Origin: Diphasiastrum complanatum
Lineage: Eukaryota > Streptophyta > Lycopodiopsida > Lycopodiales > Lycopodiaceae
Assembly (NCBI GenBank): GCA_029204225.1
Contig: CM055107.1
Location: 35,331-99,330, forward strand
Direction: 5' to 3'
DNA length: 64,000 nucleotides
Every line of letters begins with the position of its first letter. Position 1 is the stretch's first letter. The translations under genes were made by a program, and so were the position numbers. The notes below the pieces were generated by a model. It was given only the letters and a program-made list of their open reading frames with translations, was not told where the DNA came from and searched no databases. Of the stretch, positions 37,528 through 48,835 are shown in pieces.

Positions 37528-37701
37528 AAGGGAGTTGGCTCAATTGGTTAGCCTGGCATCCAAAGTTTCTTTGGTCCCAGGTTCAAGGCCCCCTTGAAAA
37601 CCAAGATGCATCTTACTCACTGTCTGCTGATTTTCAGGTTAGGGTCTACAGTGAATTGGTGGCTTTCCTACTTCATACTTCTCGTCGGTTTAGATCAAAA
37701 A
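37528..37701 (+). mobile_element. tRNA-derived SINE, split by copia D
   Basis: GGGAGTTGGCTCAATTGGTTAGC (37529-37551) has an A-box like that of a tRNA. GGTTCAAGGCC (37580-37590) is a B-box. The spacing of about 30 bp is right for a Pol III promoter. The body continues to GTCGGTTTAGATCAAAAA at 37701, the usual plant SINE ending. Copia D sits in the A run, which resumes at 42777. Confidence 0.7.
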
Positions 37702-38510
37702 TGTGAGAAATTGGCAAAATCCTAGCTTGGTTATTTTTATGATAGAAGTTTGTAAGTGAATCTCACATGTGTGGAGGATGTTCCCACGTGTGGATAATTG
37801 TAAAGTAAATCAAAATGTTTGATATAGGGGTCTCATAGAATTTCATAGTCAAGCATTTAGGTGTAGGATGTTGATAGGGTCAAATTTGGCATAGATGGCA
37901 CATTATCCATTTCCACTTGTAATGCCAATATTGAGCCAAACTTGTGCCAATTAGAGTGTAGACAAGTGTCATGCTTTTGTTTGATGAAGCTTAAGAGGTC
38001 CAATAGGATTTAGAGGTGGAACCTTGTGAGGTCCAATAGAAAATTGAGGTGTGCTTGAATATAGTCCAATAGAATTTAGAGGTGCATGGATCAATGGTCC
38101 AATAGGATTAAGAGGTGGCAAAGTGTGATCCAATCATAGTTAAGCATAGTGGTAGCTCATGAATCTATTAGTATCATTGTACTCCTCCTTTTGGATCTAA
38201 TTGATTTTGAGATTGAGTGGATTTTGAGTGTCATTGAATTTCTAGCTTTCTCTCTCTACCCGAGAGCTCTTGATGGTTTTTCTCTCTCTACCCGAGGAGA
38301 GCAGCTTGTTTTTACTTAGAATACTTTTGGAACACTTCCCACACGTGTGAGTGAGAGTTGGAAGTGATTGAATGCATGTAGTAGTGTGTTTTTGCCATAG
38401 AATCAAAGATAGATCTTGAATCTCAATCTAGTCTTGATCTTGGTGCATCTACACACCTTAGGAGATCACAAGTACATGTAGTGGACAATCCACACGTGTG
38501 AAATTCAACA
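37702..38510 (+). repeat. 5' LTR of copia D
   Basis: TGTGAGAAATTGG…AATTCAACA, TG…CA ends. It holds three CACGTG cores: CCCACGTGTGG near 37793, CACACGTGTGA near 38342 and CACACGTGTGA near 38491. A clear TATA box is not seen. CACGTG is the G-box/ABRE core in plants. Confidence 0.95.
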
Positions 38511-38523
38511 TGGTATCAGAGCC
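38511..38523 (+). promoter_or_regulatory. Primer-binding site of copia D
   Basis: TGGTATCAGAGCC directly after the LTR. Confidence 0.9.
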
Positions 38524-39267
38524 TACCTAAGATTACCATGCATTTTGATCCATTTGAGTGAAAACTATTCATCAATCTTGAGCTAGAAATTGTCAAGGCC
38601 CATTTTCCTAGCTATCTTGTTCAATTTTGGATCAAAAGAGATCAAAAGGACATTGATTGGGTCTGACCTGGTACTGTACGGAATCAGGTGCTCAGACACG
38701 TGTGAGGAACATCCAATTTCAGTTTGGGAGTTCTCTTTCATGTTTGATCCAAAAATCTTGCTAGATAGCTTGTTTTGAAGCTATTTTTGTCTAGTTTCTG
38801 ATGCAATCAGTTTCATTCCATTTGGTTGAGCCAATAAAAAGTTATAAGCTTTTGAAGAGGGTTAGGTAGGGCACCTAGACCTGGGTGGACACATTTGGTT
38901 TGGTCAAAAGATTGCTTGTTTGATCCAAAATCACAGTTGAATGCTTACCAATCTCATCTATATGTGATCTAGGCATTGTTTTGAGATCTTAGCCATTTTG
39001 TTTCATGCAATATCATTGTATTTGAGTCAAATTTGGTTTCTTAGTGTATTTCACACGTGCTAAGAGTGTTTGATCCTAACTTTTCCCATACTCCATCATT
39101 TGATGTGAAGTAGATCTAGTTTTGGAGAGATTGAGATAGCTAGTGAGAATCATCTCACAGTTTGTTGCAAGATCTTGCATAGGAGATGGTAGCACACCAT
39201 TATTGGATCCTATAGTGAGAGAGAAGCAACATTTTTTGTTCATCACTTTTATTTATCTCCACTTTAC
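38524..39267 (+). other. Leader of copia D
   Basis: 744 bp between primer site and Gag ATG, without a coding signal. Confidence 0.6.
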
Positions 39268-41841
39268 ATGACTTCAATGAGTTCATACTTGTTGCAACCA
39301 AGTGAGAGATTGTCTACTTCCAATTATTCAATATGGAAGTTGAGGATGGAGTCCATCTTGATACTCCAAGATGTGATGGACATTGTACTTGGGATTGAGG
39401 AGGAGCCTCAAGTCCTTCAAGAAGTACAAAAATACAAGAAGAGAGCTAGGATGGCTCTCCACTACATTAAGATGAATGTCTCTAATGAGATATTGAGGGA
39501 GATTGGTGATTGTTCTACATCCAAGGAAGCTTGGGATTGTCTCAAGTCCATCTATGAGGCTAAGAACACCTCTAGGCTCCTCACTCTTAGAAATCAAATA
39601 TTCCAAAGTAGTCAAAAGAGTGATGAGAGTGCATCTAATTATGTTTTGAGAGTCAAGGATATTCATAGAGAGCTTGCATGTATTGGTGACTCAATCAATC
39701 AAAGTGAGCTAGTACAAGTCATTCTCAATGGGTTGAGAGATGAATATGACAACCTTGTCCAATCCTATGCTATTAAGGAGGAGCTACCAAGTTTGGAGGC
39801 CCTTCAAAGTGTGCTTATTTCTGAAGAATCAAGACAAGAGTACAAACTCTTGAGGATGGACAAGCTATCACTCAATCATGATGATGGCAAAGTTCTATTT
39901 GCCAAGCACAAAGAGAGGAGTAAGAAGCAACACCATCATTTCTCTAATGACAAAGCTAAAGACCAAGATGGAGAGGAGGAGGATACCTCTCATGCTTCTA
40001 ATTCAAATCTCAAGAAGAAGATGATCAAGTGCTTTTATTGTGGCAAGAAAGGCCATTATGCCACCAATTGCTTCAAGAAGAAGAATCAACTCAATCAAGC
40101 CAACATCACCAATGAGAAAGAAGACTATATTGCAAGTGATGGAGAAGGCTCTCTTTTGGCATCAAGCTTCTCCTCTTCCACCTTCAACAAGGATGACTCA
40201 TGGTATATTGATAGTGGAGCATCTTCACATATGTGTGGCTCCAAGCACTTTTTTTCATCTATTATGCCTTATGATGGAGTCAAGAAGACCATATACTTTG
40301 CAAGTAAGCATGAGTGCAATATTGAAGGAGTAGGGATTATTCCCTTGAAGCTTGCATCTTCTAAAGATCTCTTTCTCAACAATGTTCTTTTTGTCCCAAA
40401 GCTTACAAAGAACATCTTAAGTGTTGGCCAACTTCTTGATAGTGGTTTTGATGTCAATTTCAATATTGACAATTGTGTGATTAAGAAGGATGGTGAGATC
40501 CTTGCATATGGATCAAGATTTGAAGGCATCTACAAATTTGATCCAAGTGAGAGTGCAAACTCTCTTGATGTTTCTTATATTTCCAATATTTCAAAGGAGG
40601 AGGATTACACAAGATGCACATATCTTCTCTCTTCAAGTATTATGGTGTATGATTATTCCTTATTATTCAAAGCATATGTTGAGAAGAAATTCTCATTGAA
40701 GATCAAAGCTTTGAGGAGTATTGGAGCTCTTGAAGGAATAGCACCATATGAAGTTTTATTCAAGATGAAGCCTAAGGTTGATCACCTTAGTGAACTTGGT
40801 AGTGCTTGCTTTGCATATATTCCCTTGGAAACAAGAAGGAAGGATGATCCAAGCTCATGGATCATGATTGGATACTCATCCATCAAGGAGGCCTTTAGTG
40901 TCTTTACACTCTCTATTTCAAATGTGATGGTGAATAGAGATGTCATATTGCATGAAGATTCAATCTTGGAAGTGGCCGAGATCAAGGCTTCTCAAGAAGC
41001 ATCACAAGTTATCCTTTTTGAAGGTATTCAAGTTATGATGGGGCCAATGTGTGAGGAGGAGTTTCTTCTTCATATGATCTCAAGAAGATCTTCAAGATGC
41101 ATGGCCGAGTCTTTATGGCTCACCTTACATGGCAAAGAGGGGCATCTTTCATGTTGTATCTACTACAACACATTCATATATGCTTCTCTTCCTTTGCTTG
41201 AAATGCTATCCTGCTTCATTGAATTTTTTGGATCTCAAAGTTCAAGAAAAGCTATACTAGTTATGTATGATGCTTATGGTATGGACATGTTTCTTGTCAT
41301 TATTGACTTAGATGTGTTTCCAATACTTTTTGAAAGCAAGATATTGTATTGTCAAAAGTATACTCTTGGTTCTAGTAAGAACAAGATTGAGCTTGGTACT
41401 CACTTTTTTGAAAATCATGTTTTCACATGTTTTGAGGCAAATTGTAAACTCCTCTTGAGATTAAGTGAAGCATCCAAAGTGGACACTTACATCCTTGAGA
41501 GAGTAACTAGCCTAAAAAAGATCAAGATAGTCTTTGATATCAAGATTAGATCCATCATGGATATAGTTCATTGTATGTGGACTAGTCAAGCTAGAAAGCA
41601 TAATCTTGATAATCATCATTGTTTCACATCTTATGATCTTGATCTCCATGATCCTTATGAGGCTTGGAAGCCTCAGATTTCTCTATTTATGGTGCATCCA
41701 TCATGCAAGTGGAACTTTCAAGGCAAAAATCATCATCAAGCATGGAGGAAGCCCATGATAATAGTGGCATATTGGTGGAGCACTCTTCAAAGACATTGGC
41801 AAGAGATCTCTACCAAAGAGATCTTATCATGGATATGGTGA
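39268..41841 (+). CDS. Copia D Gag-protease polyprotein with integrase remnant
   Basis: 857 codons from ATG at 39268 to TGA. Residues 1-240 are the copia Gag (UBN2) fold, with NYSIWKLRMESIL near the start and LNGLRDEYDNLVQS. A zinc knuckle CFYCGKKGHYATNC is at 255-268. The protease has WYIDSGASSHM with Asp315, followed by LTKNILSVGQLLDSGF. From about 455 the integrase is only FKAYVEKKFSLKIKALRS, joined directly to GIAPYEVLFKMKP and VNRDVILHED (about 490-560). The stretch holding the second Asp and the Glu is gone and the first Asp is absent. Residues 560-857 match nothing I know: no YVDD, no RT core. In autonomous copia elements the polyprotein is about 1300-1450 residues. The open frame with no stop is striking next to the decay of every other element here. 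Start and frame are secure; the C-terminal function is unknown. Confidence 0.85.
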   Translation: MTSMSSYLLQPSERLSTSNYSIWKLRMESILILQDVMDIVLGIEEEPQVLQEVQKYKKRARMALHYIKMNVSNEILREIGDCSTSKEAWDCLKSIYEAKNTSRLLTLRNQIFQSSQKSDESASNYVLRVKDIHRELACIGDSINQSELVQVILNGLRDEYDNLVQSYAIKEELPSLEALQSVLISEESRQEYKLLRMDKLSLNHDDGKVLFAKHKERSKKQHHHFSNDKAKDQDGEEEDTSHASNSNLKKKMIKCFYCGKKGHYATNCFKKKNQLNQANITNEKEDYIASDGEGSLLASSFSSSTFNKDDSWYIDSGASSHMCGSKHFFSSIMPYDGVKKTIYFASKHECNIEGVGIIPLKLASSKDLFLNNVLFVPKLTKNILSVGQLLDSGFDVNFNIDNCVIKKDGEILAYGSRFEGIYKFDPSESANSLDVSYISNISKEEDYTRCTYLLSSSIMVYDYSLLFKAYVEKKFSLKIKALRSIGALEGIAPYEVLFKMKPKVDHLSELGSACFAYIPLETRRKDDPSSWIMIGYSSIKEAFSVFTLSISNVMVNRDVILHEDSILEVAEIKASQEASQVILFEGIQVMMGPMCEEEFLLHMISRRSSRCMAESLWLTLHGKEGHLSCCIYYNTFIYASLPLLEMLSCFIEFFGSQSSRKAILVMYDAYGMDMFLVIIDLDVFPILFESKILYCQKYTLGSSKNKIELGTHFFENHVFTCFEANCKLLLRLSEASKVDTYILERVTSLKKIKIVFDIKIRSIMDIVHCMWTSQARKHNLDNHHCFTSYDLDLHDPYEAWKPQISLFMVHPSCKWNFQGKNHHQAWRKPMIIVAYWWSTLQRHWQEISTKEILSWIW

Positions 41842-41957
41842 GGGTGCTGCTATGATGGATCCCTTGGCTGATCTTCACTTCCTATGCATACCAAAGGATC
41901 CACTCAAAAAGATTTACAAACTTCTCAAGTGATCTAGTACCTTTCCAAGCTACTTTT

Positions 41958-41967
41958 TGAGGAGGAG
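41958..41967 (+). promoter_or_regulatory. Polypurine tract of copia D
   Basis: TGAGGAGGAG directly before the 3' LTR. Confidence 0.75.
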
Positions 41968-42776
41968 TGTGAGAAATTGGCAAAATCCTAGCTTGGTTAT
42001 TTTTATGATAGAAGTTTGTAAGTGAATCTCACATGTGTGGAGGATGTTCCCACGTGTGGATAATTGTAAAGTAAATCAAAATGTTTGATATAGGGGTCTC
42101 ATAGAATTTCATAGTCAAGCATTTAGGTGTAGGATGTTGATAGGGTCAAATTTGGCATAGATGGCACATTATCCATTTCCACTTGTAATGCCAATATTGA
42201 GCCAAACTTGTGCCAATTAGAGTGTAGACAAGTGTCATGCTTTTGTTTGATGAAGCTTAAGAGGTCCAATAGGATTTAGAGGTGGAACCTTGTGAGGTCC
42301 AATAGAAAATTGAGGTGTGCTTGAATATAGTCCAATAGAATTTAGAGGTGCATGGATCAATGGTCCAATAGGATTAAGAGGTGGCAAAGTGTGATCCAAT
42401 CATAGTTAAGCATAGTGGTAGCTCATGAATCTATTAGTATCATTGTACTCCTCCTTTTGGATCTAATTGATTTTGAGATTGAGTGGATTTTGAGTGTCAT
42501 TGAATTTCTAGCTTTCTCTCTCTACCCGAGAGCTCTTGATGGTTTTTCTCTCTCTACCCGAGGAGAGCAGCTTGTTTTTACTTAGAATACTTTTGGAACA
42601 CTTCCCACACGTGTGAGTGAGAGTTGGAAGTGATTGAATGCATGTAGTAGTGTGTTTTTGCCATAGAATCAAAGATAGATCTTGAATCTCAATCTAGTCT
42701 TGATCTTGGTGCATCTACACACCTTAGGAGATCACAAGTACATGTAGTGGACAATCCACACGTGTGAAATTCAACA
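41968..42776 (+). repeat. 3' LTR of copia D
   Basis: 809 bp, same length and, as far as I can read, same sequence as the 5' LTR. Confidence 0.95.
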
Positions 42777-43086
42777 AAAAATTCATGAAAGATCTGTCCA
42801 TTGAAATCCCTCACTTCTTTTGAATTATACACAATCTTTGACATATTTCAATTGTCATATTTCTCTCATAAAAGAGGAGTTTCGTTAATTATGCATTCTT
42901 CACATAACAAGACGACATAACAATTGCCTCTCTCTTGATAATCTAAGCATTCCTCACATCTATTGTGCAAAAAACATAATTAAGAAACAAAAAGGCAAGG
43001 TCTATTGAAGAAAAGAAAAAAAAGAACTAGTTCTTTTTGTAAATGAAAGCCAAAACTATTGCACTCTCTAATCAATACGGGCATTT
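42777..43086. other. SINE tail continuation and non-coding flank
   Basis: Begins with the A run that was the tail of the SINE and the target site of copia D. No gene. Confidence 0.5.
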
Positions 43087-43400
43087 GCTATGATACCAAC
43101 TGCAGTTAGAGCATGCAAACAAATTCAGTTCATAGGAGAGTTAGAAGGAGAGAGAACAATACCTCTTGTATTAAATAAAATTGCATCATACAAAAGACTT
43201 GAGGACTAGGCTGAACTTGAGAGAAAGAGATGAGAAAGTTATGCCTCCTCACAAATAAAATCAGCCCCATTCACATTAGAAGGGTCTTAAAATGTCTTTT
43301 TCCATTAAGTGGTAAGTTGGGGCTTTACCAAATTTATATCAATGAGTATATTTTAAGTATATTTATAAATAGCCAACACGTAGCAATATCCATTAATTAA
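43087..43400 (-). repeat. Possible copia LTR end with primer site
   Basis: Minus-strand TGGTATCATAGC at 43098-43087 resembles a copia primer site with one change. The DNA on its LTR side holds a TATA-like TATTTATAAATA near 43360. No partner LTR or coding region is seen. Confidence 0.3.
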
Positions 43401-43910
43401 TCTAGCATATCCTTGATACAAACCATATTTAGAATTAATCCACAAACATGCATAAGCTCTGTGTGAAAATCATAAACCATGGGATCATATACAACAAGTA
43501 AAAGAAGACACAATAGTATAGAGCTATGAGGTAAAACCCACAAATGGATGTCAGGTAAAAGAATCTTGCATCCCCTAGATGGACCATGCATGTTGGAAAT
43601 AAACTTTCGACTGGCATGGCCACTACATTTCCTCCTTTAATATGTCATTCCAGAACTCTTTGTGTGGTCACGACATTTACATGTCAAGGGTAGGTTCTAC
43701 AGCGGGTTAGTGCAACTAGAAGTTCTTCGTCCTTCAACATTGGTTGATGGATGAACATATTAGAATTTTGGTCGAGTCCCATGACTCGAAGGAAGATAAA
43801 GTATGTATGCTTGCACGCCAGATGGGACTTTTTCTCCAAGAGATGCTTTTGAAAATCAGGACATGTGCAAATCGGTTTACTGGCTATATGGACATCATAA
43901 CAAATGTCAT

Positions 43911-46101
43911 TTACTTTGGAATTTTGTGTCTCAATTTCGAATATTTCATGCCTCTCTCCTCCATTACCTTTTCTGTCAATACACGGGCATTCAACAATAG
44001 TGCTCTTTTTATTCGTTCCAATGCAACAAGTGACAAACTTGGTCTATACTTTGGATTGCGAGCATCATTTGTGGTAGGACAAGTTGATGGTTGAGTGTCC
44101 TCGTGTACTCCAGTTTGGGATGCATGGGCTTTTGATGACCCACTTTCTTTATTGAGTGGCTTTGTCTTAAGCTGGAACCCCCCCAAGATGAGCATGTCTC
44201 CTTCTGCTTGTGTTAAATTTGTGCCATAAGCAACAGGCCAAAGGTTGGGTACCTTTGGAGGTATTGGAGAGATACATTTATCTGGAGAGTGCAATCAAAA
44301 TTTGAGATTAATTTACCACATTTACCTTTTTGTGGTAACCAACCCAAGCACTTTACACGACTATTTAAACCAGTTTTTCTAATTGCCCAAAAAGTATCGT
44401 GAACTTGTTGTTCTTCCTCACCGACTAAGCAAGTTGTGGATGAGTCTGGTCAGCTCGTGCTAGGTGATTTTCCTAAGCCCGAAGTGCTTGTAGCAAAATT
44501 TATTCATCTTGGACGACCCTTCTCTCTATGATTAATAGTTTCAAAATTATACTCTGGCCTATGGCTACTATTTTCTTCTACATCTACCACAATGGATGGT
44601 CGTCTTTTTCGACGTACTATGTCTTTGTCTCCTTCCAAGTGGTGTTCGTGTGGTGCATGGGGCTACCTTCCACTACTTGTCACATAGTTCCTATAACCTC
44701 CTTCAGCTTTGCTGGATTTCTGGACTCACTTCTACTAATTAGAGTTTCCAAGCTAGGGCCTTCTCCGACATGTCTACCCTGCATGTAGGCATATTGTTTT
44801 GCACTCTGTAAGAGGGCATTGGCCATGCTAGACACACATGCATCATACAAAGAGATAATACTCTTATGACCCTCTCCAGCTAGCCAGCTTCCAAGTTTTA
44901 ATTCAAACAAATTTGTTCATGGTGTATTGGCTGCATCTGCTCCATCAAGAATCTATACGAACCGCGACACGAGAGTCTTTTTAAGAAAAATTTATAAATT
45001 ATTGATTAAAAAAGTAGACGGTTAAAGATGCATCACTGGACTTACCAAAAACATGAAATCTCCCCAATGTGCAATTCTAACATTCCACCAACTCATCCAG
45101 CTATCCATCGATGGTAGGTCGGTGTCCCTCACTTTTCCAGTCCGCCACCATTGTCGAATCAATCTATATTGTGCAAGTGCCTCCTCTTTTGTGGCAGATG
45201 TTCTCCATTGCTCACATATAGCTTTGTGCTCCGCTTGATGATCTTTTAGAACAAACTTATTGGTATGCATATGCAGGCTTTGCTCCCAGTGAAAAAGACA
45301 CGATTGCTCTCGTCCAATCATTTCATTTTCTGGGCCTCCATTGAATACAGTGTGGACTGCTCTCCAATTTGCTTGTGCCTCGTCTGCCATGAACCCGTGA
45401 AAATCTTTCTTTTTTGTGCCCCGCACGTTCCATAGAGCTCAATAAGTTCCAATATAGTACTTGAGACTCGATGTCTTCTTCTTTCATCTCACATGTGGCT
45501 ATTGTCAATAGTTCTTGGATACTACAAATCACAAATTCAGCGAGTATCAGTGCCACCTACTGTGAATACATAATTTTGAATTAAACTTTATAGGTATCAC
45601 ACAAACATGTATACCTTTGATCATACACATGGCACCCATTGTTGTCCAATTGAGGACTCGTCTGGTATGATCGAACTGTACCCATGCATTCCTCAAATCA
45701 CATTACTAGTTCTCTGCATTCGAACCACAAGATCCACACCTGATGCAGGACACTTTGTGGACATCTTAAAAACAAAGCAACGCTCATCGGGTGGACCTTG
45801 TCCCGGGAATCTACTACCGTGAAAAAACTCATACATAGAATTTTTCTTTAGCAACAGCAAGCTGTCCAGACCATCTCCTAAAGGACACGAGGAATTTCGG
45901 GCATTGATTACCATTTTCTGCAACCTGTAGAAAAAGAAACAACAAGCGAATGAATACGACTTGAAAAGAAGTGAAGATTTTTAGATAGACCTTGAAATAC
46001 TTTCTCAAGCAAGAAAACACCTTCTGTTCTCCATCAGGGGAATGAGCTCCTCTAGAAAGTTTGTGAGCTCCACATCGCCAACACCCTCTTTTCCTTTTCA
46101 T
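43911..46101 (-). pseudogene. Decayed multi-exon gene, probably transposon-borne
   Basis: Several exon-like frames in the same direction: 46101-45829 (MKRKRGCWRCGAHKL, with a CX2C pair), 45923-45693 (EFFHGSRFPGQGPPDERCFV, then a frameshift into NAWVQFDHTRRVLNW), 45556-45022 (GFMADEAQANWRAVHTVF, CLFHWEQSLHMHT, SWWNVRIAHWGDFM) and 44294-43911 (KVPNLWPVAYGTN, LVALERIKRAL). A CAG acceptor precedes the third block at about 45560 and a frameshift splits it near 45420. The 'FMADEAQANW…FHW' text recalls the DDE/zinc region of Mutator-like transposases, but I am not sure and leave the family open. The frameshifts show it is not working. Confidence 0.45.
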
Positions 46102-47615
46102 CTGTCTTGAGCATTGATGACATGATCAGTTCCTTCGCTATGCTCTTTTGCACTTTCCTTAGACCGGCACTCCTGTCTGCTCTAACCACCCTATCAACCA
46201 GAGACCTTGTTTTCTCAATGCTATGTTTTGAGGTTCTTTTCTATTGTGCCTAACATTGCAATGACCAGGATAGGGAGAATAACTGCAAAATAGATTGCAT
46301 CGTTGGAGAATGAGTTGTCAATTTGTGCTTGGGGCAATTGCTAATGGTCAAATTGCACTTAACCCTGTGATAAATATTGGAAAAAAAATGTAACACATGC
46401 TTTCTATCTCGCTTGTGTGTAAATATTTTCTCAATTGCATATATAATTGTGTGTGAATGCTCAGTTGAGATTCTTGTCGCTGAAACCATTTTGTTTGAAA
46501 AATGGGGCAACTGATTCCATGGGTGATCAAACTCTAGCTACTACAAGAATATTCTAAAGTATAGATCAGGTTCGATTGTGCTCAATGATAGTTCATAGTA
46601 TGTACATGGACCTCTCTCTATATGTATCATTGAAGTGTTAAAGAGCTGTATGGATTGACCGAAGAGTTAGTCACACCAATATCACAAATTTGTGATGACG
46701 ATTATAATTTTACCTATTTGTACAATATGAAAAGGTCTAAGCTACTTAAAAAAAAACTGCTATTCAAACTTGTACAGACTTTTGGTACCAAGGAAAAACA
46801 ATGCAGTTTGAGTGGATTTATTCAGAAAAATCATGACATTGCAAACTTGTTGGGCATGCAATTTGATGCCATTGAAAAAAATTACGCAAATTGGACTACC
46901 AAAAAAATTCGCAAGGTACCTTCTGAAAAAAGCTGACCTGTATAGCAGACTTTCAAAATCCTGCACATAACACAAAAACAAATAGATCAAAAATGTATTC
47001 TTGGAAATGTCGTCGTTGCAAAGCATCCCATGCAAGCACTACTTGTGGTACGGCGTACAGTGCCAAAACAGAGAGAATGTCGCACCCAAAATGACGAAAA
47101 TGGCAACTCTTACCAGTTGTACTTTGTACTCTGAAAACTTAAAAAAAGTCTAACCATGCACATACAAAGAAACACAACAAAGAAACAAAAGGACACTATA
47201 GACAGCCAAACTTGATGGAAGAAGAAATAAGAAAAAGTGTCCAAACGACCTACACTCTATTGTCTATATAGAGGGTCTAATTTTGCAACGACTCAAATTT
47301 TAAACGGCCTTCTACTAACTCTCTGAGCATTGTAATACGTTCTGTTTTTAAATTTCAATTCTGATAAGATGACTTATTTTTTGGTAATGCCAGTTGGAGA
47401 TTTTCCTTGTTTAATAACCCTAAACCTTGGGGAGTAACCTTAGTTCTTAGTACTTGGTTTTAGTTAGTTTTAATTTTTAGTTTTACTTTTACTTGTATCT
47501 TTAGTAGTTAGTTTTTTAATTTTAGTATTTGGTTATTTTTTGATTTTTAGTTTTGGTTTGGCTTATAGTCAATCTGCTCTTTGTCAAGTGTTGCTCTTTG
47601 AAGGTACTGCCATCG
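46102..47615. other. Non-coding stretch
   Basis: A frame at 46655-46936 has reasonable composition but no known motif. 47440-47570 is a T-rich run of TTTTAGTT-like words. Confidence 0.4.
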
Positions 47616-47905
47616 TGATTTATCTGCTGCCCTCACGACTTGCTGCCCTCACGACCTTCTGCCCTCACAAACATTTAGGATTCCTCAACGGTTTCAGCAG
47701 CAGCCGTCTACAGCCGTTTCCAAGTAGTTTTTTGGTTTGTTGAACTTGGAGTGCGATCTGGCTATTCCATCTGCTATCCAGGCGGTAGAGAGTTTTCCTC
47801 AACGGTTCAGCAGCAGCCGTCTAAGCCGTCTACAGGCTTATCTGTGGTTTGTTCAACTTGGAGTGCGATCTACAGGCTATTCCATCTGCTATCCAGACCC
47901 TTAGC
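47616..47905. repeat. Nested tandem repeats
   Basis: Three adjacent copies of CTGCCCTCACGA-like words lie at about 47627-47668. Two units of about 109 bp follow (47687-47795 and 47796-47905), both with CCTCAACGGTTCAGCAGCAGC and TGGAGTGCGATCT. Confidence 0.7.
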
Positions 47906-48004
47906 CCTCACGATTTTTCAGAGGTTCAGGTAGGTCAGTCAGCTCAATTCCTTTGAGCAGTTTTTATGCACTTTGCTGAGAATTTTTTTGCGTTTTTTCA
48001 TGCC

Positions 48005-48056
48005 CACAGAGCCGGCAAACCAGGTGCACCGGCGCACCTAGTTTGCCGGCTCTGTG
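48005..48056. repeat. GC-rich palindrome, copy 1
   Basis: Arms of 23 bp (48005-48027 and 48034-48056) pair with one mismatch around a 6-nt centre. The arm opens CACAGAGCCGGCAAACC. Confidence 0.85.
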
Positions 48057-48061
48057 AGAAT

Positions 48062-48835
48062 GGAGATTCCAAGCTCTTTAAACACCGATTGGAACATACA
48101 CATGTACAATGTGAAGATCCCATTCCTAACTAAGGCTCTGGTGCTCCAAGGCAATCCCAAGTTTTGTGTTTGTGTGTCGAAAGGTGCGTTAGGTCTACAA
48201 GTTGTTGCCCACATTTTGTGGTTGCTGTCGAACAGTATGTAAGGCAATATGAATGAGCTCAGGCCAAGGATTAGAGTATGGAACCAGCTCGCCCTACTAG
48301 TAAAAATTACCGGCAGCAGGGTTCGCAGAAAACGCGAGGAACGAGCAGGCTCTTACTTATTAACCTTTGGTTTAGCGGATTCGTTGGCCTTGGATTTGGC
48401 CCAAACTGTTTGGCAGATTCCCAGAGCCAAGACTTAAAGCCCTCCTTCTTAAAGATCGTCTCCGATTGATTATCTCGCAAATTTTTGCCCCCGTTGGTCT
48501 TTCGGAGGTATCCTCCGTGGAGCGATGATGTGGCTTTACGCAGAGTCACCCTTTCCCTCCCCAAAGTAGACAGGATAAATAGCTCTATATCCAAGTCACT
48601 TCCTAGTACAACCCAACAAGTAAGACCAGAAGACAAAGTGTAACTGCACAAAGACATGATTCACTGAGGCCCAATTGCAAGTATTGCTTCAGTAAGTTTG
48701 CTGTCATTTCCAACTTTTTGGTCCATAAAATTTTCGAAGTTCCTCTTGAAAAGACTTGCCAACTTCTTCAGGGTTTCCGTATACGCCTTCTTGTCCATCC
48801 ACTATGAGCAAACACATCATTCACAAACCCATGTC
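48062..48835. other. Non-coding stretch between palindromes
   Basis: About 770 bp, less AT-rich than its neighbours (for example around 48480-48560). No gene recognised. Confidence 0.4.

Larger units (their letters stand above)
37702..42776 (+). mobile_element. Copia element D, complete ends, non-autonomous
   Basis: 5075 bp with 809-bp LTRs at both ends (37702-38510 and 41968-42776). I compared the two by eye and found no difference. Five-base flanks AAAAA on both sides are the target duplication, although they lie in an A run. The primer site, one 857-codon frame and the polypurine tract are in place. The frame has Gag and protease but only an integrase remnant and no RT. The pattern (young, intact at the ends, lacking its own enzymes) means it must have been copied with proteins from another element. 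Confidence 0.9.

Noticed and set aside
37531-37590. Possible tRNA gene
   Set aside because: Only the A and B boxes fit. The stems of a tRNA do not form and the sequence goes on into a SINE body with an A-rich tail.
48249-48660. Possible organelle-derived insert, from its higher GC content
   Set aside because: No organellar gene could be read in any frame and I could not match it to a known region, so I do not claim it.
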